Positions 49,401 through 61,400 of a stretch of DNA of 64,000 nucleotides are shown in pieces; position 1 is the stretch's first letter, and every line of letters begins with the position of its first letter. The notes below the pieces were generated by a model. It did not search any database and was not told where the DNA came from. It saw only the letters and a program-made list of their open reading frames with translations. The stretch is from the NCBI GenBank assembly GCA_013399015.1, contig VWZX01000114.1, forward strand, positions 126,925 through 190,924. The letters are read 5' to 3'. Source of the DNA: Galbula dea (lineage: Eukaryota > Chordata > Aves > Piciformes > Galbulidae). Position numbers and translations under genes: made by a program.

Positions 49401-52400
49401 CTAATGAAATCGAGAGCTTCCTGTAAACAACAATAACAAGGAATGTAACACAATCATCCCTCTGCCATCTAAAGCTCTCCCCACCCCCCCCCAAAACAAA
49501 GCATCATCAAGTCTCTGAGGCTTAGAAACAGGTATTAAAATAGACAGTACCTGCAGGTAGATCTGAGTCAAGTTGGCTTCTCCTGTCTTCAGATTGATTT
49601 GGAAATCTTCATAGTATCTTAAGATAAAATGAATCAGAGAAGGGGGAAAAAAAAAATCAATCCTAAGGAATATACAACATAAAAGGGCTTTTTGGTTTCC
49701 TCTTCACTTCCTCTTTAGCTACTTAAGGAGGTGACAAACAAGAAACTCAGCTGTCTCCAGATATTCAAAAGAATGTCACCATATTTGTTCTCATGGAGGA
49801 AAGCAGTGAAAGAGCTAGACCTCAGTTAATGATGACTGCAAGTTTTGGACAAACCTGAGCCACAGAGCTCTCACTGTTCAGTTAGTAGAATAGGGGTAGG
49901 ATGCTTAAAGATCTCCCACTGCTACCCCATCAATAGAGAGGTGAGTAAAACTGTCAGAAGCAGCCAACTTCCAGTGAGACAGAGCAAGCCTGGGATCAGA
50001 GCTGGGGCTGCACTGGAATCCTTATGTTAGAAACATCTTTAGACATCAGTTTAGGAGGGCAGGGAGTCCTCAGCACAGTAACAACCAGGGAAGTGAGATG
50101 ACAGCAGACTCCAAAGTGAGTGGACAGGAATGGCAGAGGCTGACTGCAGGCCTGGAGCACAGAATGGTGTTACCTGAACTGACAAAAGGTTATTCCAAAG
50201 AGGAAGAGAAGGAATAAAGAGGTTCTCTCACTACAGAGTAGATGCAGCTTCCAAGAGAAGTAGAGGAGTGAAATTTTAGGGCACAATGGGCTAAGCAAAC
50301 ATTTGTGGGAAGGAAGCACTAGAGCAGGCACATCCCTAGATGGTCACTACACAACTTGCAGGTTGGCCTTGGTACACAGACCTTTATTAGGCCACAGAAT
50401 CAAACATCTAGCTTCAGATTGAATGAGTTTTACAGCCACATGGTAAGGCAGAGATGAAGAAGAGAGGATTCCAAGTGCTTGAGGAGTTTAGGATAAAGCC
50501 AGTTACCATGCCTAGCCTCTGAGGGACATCAAGACCACAGAAGTAGATCTGTATTGGCTCAGATTTAACTGGAAAAGTCAGAGTGCCACAATCACCACTG
50601 AGAAGCTACAGGCACTGCCCAGGCAACAGTGCTCAAGCACCCTTTGCTGCCAGCATTGCCTTCTTCCCCCCCAAAAGGCCAATCCTTGCTTCCTCTCCTA
50701 GATGGGCCATCCCCACACCTCTCAACAGTTCATCTACACCTTCCTGTTTCTGCTTGCCTTGTGCATTTTACCTTCAGACTTCCTTAGCTCCAATGGAAAC
50801 CAGCACCCAGGCCTTGTAAGGCTGGATAGTGGCCACCTCCAGAGCAGAGGGAAAGCCCTGTTCAGAAGCAGGAAGGCAAAGCAAGAGATGAGATGCTGGC
50901 ACAGGATATTGGGGAGGCCAGAAACAGGAATGGGTTTGGAAAAGAGACAAGACTAACACTTGGAAGTTAAGTCAGTGGCTATTGAACATCTGGACACAAC
51001 TTTCAGCTTCAGAAGGTCCTCTCCAGGCAGTGAAGTACCTGTAGATCACTGCCCATCCCACTGAGCCTGGAAGTCTGCTTCTGAAGCAGCTGCTGGTTTG
51101 GCCAACCCCTTTTCAGTGAAATGGATTTGTAATGTCAGCAGGAAAAGCAAAGAAGAGAACATTAGCAAGCAAGTAGCTGAATTACCTGCCAATCATCTCC
51201 CAGTCCCTATATACAGGGATATTGGGGAGAGCTCTGTTATCAAAAGGTCCAAAATGACAGTTTGGGGAACCAAACCACTCATCAAAGCCATGCTTCAGGG
51301 GATGGAACTGGGGCCTGTGACCCAGATGCCTAGGAACAAAAAGAAACAGATGAGTTAGAATTCTGCTGCAAAGCAGCAACTAATCAGCTCATCAGAATGG
51401 CATGCAAGAAAACAACCTTGGCCTAAGGAGAATCACTTCAAGCATTTTTAATCAAACAAATGACTGCAGAGCCTTGTCTTGATCCTTCTCATGCTTGTGG
51501 CAAACACAGCCATGCAGACTCTTCTCCAGTGCTGACATCCAGCACATTTCAGTCTACTGTCCACCCTTTCTTTCCCATGATTTCCTTCTCTTGGTGTCTT
51601 CTTTCATGCTGTCTGAGGGATCTGTACTGCCCAAAGCCACTGCAAAGCCACACATCTTGTTGGACTTAAGGATTCTGAGCTATGACAAGTCCCTTTTATA
51701 CCACTAAGCTGGAAACCCACCAAGTAAAGCTCCTGAAATGTACCCTTAGAGCTGCATCCCCTTTATGAAGCATTCCCCCTGCCCAAATGGGACAGAGAGA
51801 GCTGAATGGAAATGAGACTGAGTTCCTGATGTGCACACATGAATATCAAGGAGGTTTAGCTTCTCCTCCTTCTGTTCTGCAGCTTGAAATGTCTCCACCC
51901 TTAACTTCAAGATGCAGCTCCTCTCAAATCTCCAACTTCTATGCTGCAAATCCTAGAGTCCTTTCACTTATACCATCCTGAAGATACCCAATTCCCATCC
52001 TCTCCAAGCCTCTAAAGGAGCTCTCTGTAGCTAAATGGTTCTTTAATCACTCCAGCTCCCACTCACAAGCCTGCATCTGCAACCTGTCCATTTGTGCCAC
52101 CACCCTCTGCACACAAGGAGCATAAAATGCCTTCCCTGAAGTAAAATGATCCAAGGATGTTCTTCTGAGCTCTTCCACAAGGAGTTACTACAGAAAATCA
52201 TCATCATTCCTGCTGTCATCATGCCTGGCTGATGGAACTAAGGCTGCAAGATTCTAGCCTCTCCTCATTTCTACTCAGGATAATCCAAAGCTATTCTTGG
52301 CTGCTTCAAGAATGGGATGGGGAAAAAGTGTTTATTCTAGGAAAGTCCTAAGAGGAAGAGACTTGAGCAAGGTATCAACTCATTCCTGAGATGCAGATTA

Positions 52401-55400
52401 TTCTCTCCCTTTCACACAGGGAGATGTAATGAAGTGCAACAAATTCTACAAGGCTCTGGGAGATTGCAAACACACAATTAAAGTGTGCACCTCCCTGCCA
52501 CAGGACACCCTGAGATTTTAGGACACAAAAATCTTCTGCTGGAAAACTTCCAAGTCTCTAAAAGCCCTGAAATTCTCCATGTGATTAGGATGAGACTCCC
52601 AGCTTAGCTCCTGCACTGGGCATTTCCTGACACCTTTCTAGGAAGCAAGAGATGTACACAAGTGACAGAGGCTGCTCCTGCACACCATCACTCCCTAGCC
52701 TCTTCAGGAGAACAGTCCTCTGCCCATTCAGGCTCACTCTGCTTCTTGCCAGCAGCTGCAGGCCCTTCCCCATCTCCTGGTTGCCAAATAACTGCCTGGA
52801 AGCAATCTGTATTTGTGTTGTTTCTTGCTTTTCCCTGGGTGTATGAATTTACATTTATTAGTGCTGCAGCAGAGCTCATTGCCTTCAGCTCACTGAGCAG
52901 ATCCTTCCCAGCCACTCACTCTGCTCTGTGGACTGCTGCTCATAAATAATTCACTGCCTTAGCTCAGTTTGATTTCTTCCCACTTTTAGCAGCACTGCTG
53001 AAGCCAACCACAACCCAACCTCACTCCTCTCTTAACTTCTTAACCAAACTGCATCCCATGACTTTCTCACCCAGCATCCCCTGATCCTACTCCTGTTGGA
53101 AGTCTCAGAGTCATTAAGGTTGAAAAAGACCTCATCAAGCCCAACCACTGACCCAACACCCCCCTGCCACTAAACCATGTCACCCAGTGCCACCTCTACA
53201 CATGTTTTGAACCCCTCCAGGGATGGTGACTCCACCCCTGCCCTGGGGCAGCCTGGGCCAATGCTAAATCATTCTTTCAGTGAAGAAATTTATCCTAATA
53301 TCCAACCTAAACCTCCCTTGGCACAACTTGAGGCTGTTTCCTCTTGTCCCATCACTTGTTACCTGAGAGAAGAGACCATCCCCTCCCTTGCTACATCCTC
53401 TTCCTCAACAATCACTCTGTTAACCAAGCAGTGCTCCTCTGCTCTCTGTTGACTTTCATTTATGCATTTCTTTCTCAGAGCACTGTTGCAAACTGTAAAT
53501 CAACTGTTCAGAGCCCCCCAGGCCCTGAGGGATTCCATTCCAGTCCACAGACACATTTGAAATTCAAATGCTACAAACACACCAGTTTCATCTACTGCAC
53601 TGCTGGTTCCACTGCACTTGTCTGATCTGAATTATCTTCCAGGCTTTTCCTTTCCAATTCTTCACAGACAGCACAAAATGGCTGTTAGGATTTCTTCTAT
53701 ATCCTCTCCAAAGATGATACTGCACTCCCATGACAGTCCATGCAGTCAGAGAGATTGGATCAGTGCTCCAGCTCTTCTAAAACACTCAGTATTAACTACC
53801 CCAGAAAGCTTATCCCTGCCCACCCTAACCTTCCACACTCAATGAACAATCTTCAATGCAGCCCTGGAGATGTCTGCATCTTTATTTCTATGCTACATAC
53901 TTCTCCCCTCCCCCTGAAAAGCAGCTTTCACAGTTTACTCTCCTCTATTAACCAAAAAAAACCCCACAACAGATAGCAGGAGCCACAGATAAAAAGCAGT
54001 AGCTGAAGGCAAACTCCACCAGAAGATCTTTGTGGGTTTTGATGAAATTAAGTAGTGTGACACATGGATGAAAGCACAAGGAGTTGCAGGCTTTCTAAAT
54101 ACACAGACACACAGAGAAACCCCTCTTCAACTCTGTGTGTGAAGCTGGATGTAGTTGTAATGGCAACACTCAGCTCAGAAACTGGCTACAGCATGGGGGA
54201 AGATCCACCACAGATTTCACACCTTGGACAGTTGAGCTTCAAAAGGGTTTTTTCCTGCAGTTGTGCTGCTGCTCCTTCACAACACACAGACACAGACACA
54301 CACATATATATATACTGGAATCTCAAGAGAAAGCAAGAGATCTTCAGAGAAGTTTACCATTTGCCAATGATCTTGCTGATGTAGCCAGCTTTCTTCAGCA
54401 GCTCTGGCAGGAGTAATTCAGAATCTGGGATTCCTCCTACTATCTCCTGTGGTGTGTATGCTGCATAAAACAAACAAAAAGCACCTTTCTGACTCTTAGA
54501 GCAAACAGCTCATGGCTACAGAGCAGCAGAAGCACTGTTACTGGCTCAGAAATAGCAGTTAGTTTGAAGTCCAGGCAATATCACACCTCAGAAGCCCTCC
54601 TAGGCCATGAGATGAGGAGAACAAGTTGCTTCAGAGAGGCTGAAGGGTGATCTCCAACCACTTGCTCACTCCTAATAAAGGGACTGCCAGCAGAGGATGA
54701 AGGCAAGACCCCTAAAGGGGGGGTCATAAAGGAAGCAGGTGCTTTAAGGGTGCATGGGAGGTGCCTTTACTCTTCAGATGAGCTTTCTATTTTCCTACAA
54801 TGAAGGTATTTTCTTTTTCCTAAGTCAAATGATCAATAAACTTGCTCTAAGTGCAAGAGCTGGGAGAAATGGCATGTCTCTCAGCCATGAGATGACCATG
54901 ACCATGAGAAGCTGAGGTGTGACTTTGGTTAGGACAGAGCTAGCCACACACACTAGCATGAACCAGGACAGGGCTGCTGGTTCCTACCAAGCACATGGCA
55001 TCTGTCATGCTGGAACCCACCACAGGAACCCAAACTAAGCCAGGGATGTTAGGAACTGGTCATCTTCCCTGGAACCACCATGGGCACAAGAGTGCCAAGG
55101 CTGCAATGGTTCAAAAAGTGGCTGCTGAATAAAACCATGAGCAGCTTGGGCCTTTCCTCAGGGTGTGGAGGTACACTCCATGTGACTTACTGACACCAGA
55201 CACCAAGGAGTCTGCCCAGAGGAAATAACTTCTCAGCCAGCAGAAGCAAATGGCTCAACCAGCCTTGTTTGTGGCTCTTCAGCTGAGGAAGTTCTCTGCT
55301 TGCTGAGGAGGAAGCAATACATTTCAGCAGCTAAGGTGGGAATCTCTGTGTGCCACTCTGGAAGATCACTGAGCCAAGCCTTTGCTCAAAGCAAAGCTGC

Positions 55401-58400
55401 CTACAAAGAGCAGAGGGAAATCAAGAGAGGAAGGGAAAGCAGGGATGAAATCCATACCGTTTCTGGCATGTGCATTGGTGGTGTAAAACCCATTCCTGAC
55501 GGGGAGGCGACCTGTCAGCAGCGCTGCCCTCGCTGCAAGGAACAGAAACCACTTCATTGGACAGCCATCCTCTCCTCAGTGCTATCATCCCTCTCAGCCT
55601 GCCACTGGTTCCCTGGGAGAAGAGCCCAACCCCCACCTGGCTCCAGCCTCCTCTCAGGGAGTTGCAGAGAGTGAGAAGGTCTCCCCTGAGCCTCCTCTTC
55701 TCCAGGCTAACCAACCCCGGTTCCCTCAGCTGCTCCTCACAACACTTGTGCTCTAGACCCTTCCCCACCTTCCTTGCCCTTCCCTGGCCACACTCCAGCA
55801 CCTCACTGTCCTTCTTGGAGTGAGGAGTCCAAAACTCACCCCAGGTTTGGAGCTGTGGCCTCCCCAAAGCCCAGTCCAGGAGGACAATCCCTGCCCTAGT
55901 CCTGCTGGTTCCAGTATTGCTGATTCAAGCCAGGATGCTGTTGGCCTTCTTGGCCACCTGGGCACTCTGCTGCCTCATCTTCAGCTGCTGTCAACCAGCA
56001 CCCCCAGGTCCTTTTCCACTGGGCAGCTCTATCCCAAGCTTGGAGCATTCCATGTGTTCATTGTGACTGAAGGGCTCCTTTGGCACAGCCAGCTCACAGA
56101 AGAACAGGCAGCAAAGCCCCTTTCCAGCAAGCCCCAGAGATAGCCACCCTCTGCTACAACACCACTTGGGTCATTCCAAGACAAACCCAGCTAAAATTTG
56201 GCCCCTCTATTCAATTACTGCTAAAGAGGAATTACTTTCTGTAGTCAATGCAGCAGCTCTTCTATCTCAGTAATCCTCAGAGGAATACCTGACATGTATA
56301 TTTAAGAGGGAATCATAACACAAACTGATTACATGCTTCAGGCTAAGTTTTCAGAGAACCAGAGAATCATTTAGGGTGGAAAAGACCTTTAAGAGCATTG
56401 AGTCCAACAACAAAGCCTGCCTGAATAAAGATCATGTACTAGTGAAGAAAGAGCTGTCCAGCTTTGACAATACAAGTCAAGTCCTGACTGCAGGGAACAT
56501 TTAAACAGCTGTTTCACTTCAAGCATTTGCTGTATCACCACTGGACTGCATATTTTAAATGCCTGTTCTGAGCAAGGACATCACCAGCACATTGCCAAAT
56601 GATATCCTACATGAAAGGCCAAGTAAAAAGCCCCTGCTCCTCAGTTTTGTTTCACTTCCTGGCTGCCAATGAGGTTTGAGGAGAAAAAGAAAGGAAAAAA
56701 TAACCCATCCCAAAGAAAAAAAAACCAATAAGGATAAAAATATCTGCATCTCCCAGACCCAAACATCTCTTTTATCTCTTGTCCCTTCCCCAGGAACCTT
56801 GTAAGCCACCAGGGTGAAAACCAGGACCCCATCTGCTGCCTTTTCACACAGGAAAGTCTCCCCAAAGGCAAAGGAATCAGTCAAGCTATGTACAAACTGT
56901 GTTCAGCAACAACTTAGACACTCTTTATCTGTCTGTTTCTCCCAAACTAAGAAAGATGAAACAATGCACTGACTGAGGCTAGAATACTAGCCTGGAACAC
57001 TGTAAAAATTCCTTTGGCAGGACTGATTTGATCACTAAAGCAGGGCTTGGTATGAACTGGAGATTGTTGGGTTTTCAATCAAAACAAAACAAAACAAAAA
57101 AGAGAGTAAAATTGAAGCTCAAAGCAGCAAATCCAAACTCTGCCCTGAAGGTAATTGGTGGTTTGGTTGCTAGGTCAGATCAGATGCTGGCCAATGTCCC
57201 AGCCTTCACAGAATCCCCTGAGTTGGAAGGAGTCACATGGATCACTGAGTCCAACTCCTGTCTGTGAACAGGACAACCCCAAAAATCATATCATGTGCCT
57301 GAGGACTTTGTCCACATGGTTCTGGAATTCTGTCAGCCTTGGTGCAGTGACTGCTTCCCTGGGGAGCCTGTCCCAGTGCTCAGCCACCCTCTGGGTGAAG
57401 AACCTTCTCCTGATCTCCAGCCTAACCCTCCCCCTGGCACAGCTTCATGCTGTTCCCTGGGGTCCTGTCACTGGTCACCAGAGAGAAGAGATCAGCTTCT
57501 GCCCCTCTGCTTCCCCTCACCAGGAAGCTACAGACCATGATGAGGTCCCTCTTCAGTCTCCTCTTCCCCAGGCTGAATAAACCAAGTGCCTTGAGCTGCT
57601 CCTCATTCACCCTCCCCTTTAAACCCCTGACCACCCTGATGGTGCTTGGTGCCCCCAGGGAACACAGTGATATGCTAGTTCAAAACTCAGGTTTACTTAC
57701 ATGGAGAACAGAGAGGGCTGGCAGTATAAAAGTCCAGGAACAGCATCCCCTCTGAAGCCATCTGGTCTAGGTTAGGAGTTTCCTTAGAAGGCTCTCCAAA
57801 AGCACCCAAATCACCCCAACCCATCTGTAAGAAGAACACATGGAATGATGTGAAAGTATTTTTTTTTCCCCTCTTCCACAGTGACAATGCTTCTGGGCCC
57901 ACAGCACTTTTATTGCTTCTCTTAACTTCTACATCTTTATAGCACTCATCTCCCTCTTTGGTGGATGAAAAGCTGGAGATGAGTTGGCAATGTGAGCTCA
58001 CAGCCCCAGAAGCCAACCCTGTCCTGGGCTGCAGCCCCAGCAGTGTGGCCAGCAGGGCAGGGAGGGGTTTGTGTCTCTGTTCTGCTCTGGGGAGACCTCA
58101 CCTGCAGGGCTGGGGCCAGCTCTGGAGTCCTCAGCACAGCAGAGACATGGACCTGGGGGAGTGAGGCCAGGGGAGGGCAGAAAAATGATCTGAGGGCTGG
58201 AAGCTCACTGCTGTGAGGACAGGCTGAGAGAGTTGGGTTTGTTCACCCTAGAGAAGAGAAGGCTCCAGGGAGACCTTAGTGCAGCCTTTCAGTACTTAAA
58301 GGGCCTATATAAAGATGGGGACAGACTTTTGAGCAGGACCTGTTGGGACAGGACAAGGGCTGATGGTTTGATACTAAGAGAAGAGAAATTTAGACTGGAT

Positions 58401-61400
58401 AGAAGGAAGAGATTTTTCATGCTGAGGGTGGTGAGAGCCTGGCTCAGGTTGCCCAGAGAGGTGGGAGATGTCCCAGCCCTGGAACCATCCCAGGTCAGGT
58501 TGTTTGGGGCTGTGAGCAACCTGCTCTAGTTGGAGATGTCCCTGCTGACTGCAGGGGGGGTTGGACTAGGTGACCTTGAAAGGTCCTTTCCAACCCAAAC
58601 CATTCTGTGATTTTCCTCAGTGTGTACTTCACAAACATGATAAAATTCTCTTCCCCAGCCCTATGAAGCTATTACACTTTTCCCTGGGGAAAAGGAAAGG
58701 GAGGCACACATGAGATTAAACAACTTGCCAAGAGGCATGAAAACACTTGTAGCAGAGCTGAGTATGAACCCTAATGCTTTAACTCTTCACTCAGGTGTCT
58801 GAAGCCTGGCCAGTGCACATGTACTGGGGAGGAGAAGGGAGTTACACCTGATATACTCAGTGTTGTACAGCTGCAAAGCCTGACCCTGCCTATGTGCTGG
58901 ACCCCAGGCCCCTCATCTCTCCATCCACTGGTGTAGCTGGAAGTAGAAATGCAAGGAAAAGGTGGAAACAGCAGTGCTGGAGAAGGAAAAATAAAAGGTT
59001 TACTTTAAAAGCAGGCTCTGGAGAGAAACCTGCCAGAGGCATCCTGTGTCACCCTGCTGGTTGGCAAGACAATGGTTTCACCCTGCATCTTCCTCCTCAT
59101 TCAGAGGGGTCACAAGCCAGGAGAACCATAACATTACCATCACCTTGTCAACTAGTCCTGGTAATGACACAAATAAAAGCAAGTGACTTAAAGCAGAAGG
59201 TTCTAGAAGGGAACAACTTAATGAGCCATTAGGCACCATGGTTGCTAGAGATTATATTGGGCTTTAAAAAAGGCAATAGCTTTCTCTAATACAGATGTGT
59301 ATCAGGTGAACAACTGCTATGGAAGGTGGAATGGATTGAGATCTTTAGCAAACCATCTGTCTGGTCCCATTTGAGAGCCTCACACTTCCACTGCTGTGTG
59401 GCAGAGCTCCAGAGCTGGCTGCTGAGGTGGGAGCAAGGAGCAGGCAGCTGGGACCACCTAACACTAGGGTGTGGGATTCAAATGGATTCAACAGGATCAG
59501 CCCTGAGTTCTTGGTTCTTCAGTGTCTGATCAGCAAGGGAAAAGGATGTTGTGTTGCTCTAATTCACACACACTGAGAGAGGCACAGGAGTCACTGAAGG
59601 ATCAAAGGAAAAAAGACCATGGAGCTGTGTTTTTCATGAACAACATATTAAATAAACAAAGAGCTCACCAAGGCTGCAGTCAGGATCTGTGCCTCACCAC
59701 ATCCATGCCATACCAGCACTTCAAGAGGGGTTAATGCCTCTCCCCAAGAATTTTACATCTCAAAAATTACCAATGCCAGCTTAGGGCAACAAAATTGTCT
59801 TGAATAGAAAATGGAGAGGGACTGCTTGAGGCTCATCTGGCCAAACAACACAGGCTTCCAAGGTAATTATCCTGTCCAGGAGTGTGGAAACACTCTGAAA
59901 ACAACAGTCCTGTTGAATTGGCAGAAAAGGAGATAAGAGCTTGTCCACCCTTTGAGTCACACACCCTCCTTAGCTCTTCCAGCAGCTTCAAATGGCAAAG
60001 GAGGGCATGAAAATGCCAGAAAAGCAGCAAACCAGGAAGAAGGCAGCACCTGGAAGGTGTTGGAAATGAATTTCTTTCCTTCCTTGTGTTGGCAGAGACC
60101 ACTACAGGGTGCAAAAGTGAACAGACTTTTAGTTGGAAGCAAATCTGTGATTATTTCCACTACTTTATGATTTCTTGCCATTGCTTTTCAGTTCAGAGAG
60201 CAAAAATTGAGAGAATTAGTTTTCTTCTCACTTAGTTTGGGCTTCTAAAACATTTCCTGGAGCTTCTTTATCTACACTTGTAGATACATCTGATTCAGTG
60301 CTACTGCAACTACACTCATTGCTGGTGTTACAAGACATTGCCACAGGTATTTTTGTAAGCTACAAAACCAAGCCTTAACTCCAGAATGGTTCTGTCAGGG
60401 TCTGAAAATCACCTAGACAACCTGTTCATGAATATTTACCAGCTGGGGGAATCCTTTGCCAAGGACTCTGGAGTTGATTGTTCAGTCATTATGTATGGGC
60501 TGGTAGATAAGATGACCAGACAGCTAGATAAGGAATGTAAGCATCAGTTTCAAAGGGCTTGTGTATGCTTGACTTTACAGACCTGGGGATCACAGAGTCA
60601 TTAAGGTTGGAAAAGAGCTCTGAGATCATTGAGTCCAGCCATTAACCAGCACTGCCAGGTCACCACTAAACCATGGCCCTCAGCAACACAGCTCCAGGGC
60701 TTCAAAACCCCTCCAGGGATAGTGACTCCACCACTGCCCTGGGCAGCCTGGGCCAGGCCTTCACAACCCTCTCAGGGAAGAAATTGTTCCTCATGTCCAA
60801 CCTAAGCCTCCCCTGGCACAACTTGAGGCTGTTTCCTCTCATCCTATCATGTGTTCCTTTGGAAAAGAGACCATGAGATGACTGCTTTCAGAGTAAGCAC
60901 TTGCAAACTTATTCAAATATCCCTGCTTACTTCAAACTTTTCCAGATCATCACATCAACCCATGAGCTGAGCCTGAATCACTGTGCTGGAGACCTCTGAC
61001 CATGAATCACGACACAGTCCCTGCTCATGTGCCATCCCACAGGCACTGGGAATGGATGTAGCACAGGGCTGATCATGGAGGCAACCAAACTACCATCATG
61101 CACATCAAGAAGAGCTCTATTCTGCTGAAGTCAGCGAGACAGAACTCTGGGGTATGCAAGGTGGGAGATGTCCCAACCCTAGAACCATTCCAGGTCAGGT
61201 TGTCTGGGGCTCTGAACAACCTGATCTAGTTGGAGATGTCCCTGCTGACTGCAAGGGGTTGGACTAGATGACCTTGAAAGGTCCCTCCCAACCCAAACCA
61301 TTCTATAATTCCAACAGCCCCAAACAAATTCCCCAGACATCAGCAGAACATTATCCTCAGTGGCCCTGCCCGTAAGGCACTAGCACTCAAACCAACCGAG

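Larger units (their letters stand above)
51330..54357 (-). other. GALNS intron 4 (3.0 kb)
   Basis: Contains one CR1 fragment and a short CA/TA simple repeat at about 54283-54314; otherwise unique. Confidence 0.9.
55533..57700 (-). other. GALNS intron 2 (2.2 kb)
   Basis: Nearly half of it is CR1 (three fragments). The rest is unique and A/T-rich. Confidence 0.9.
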
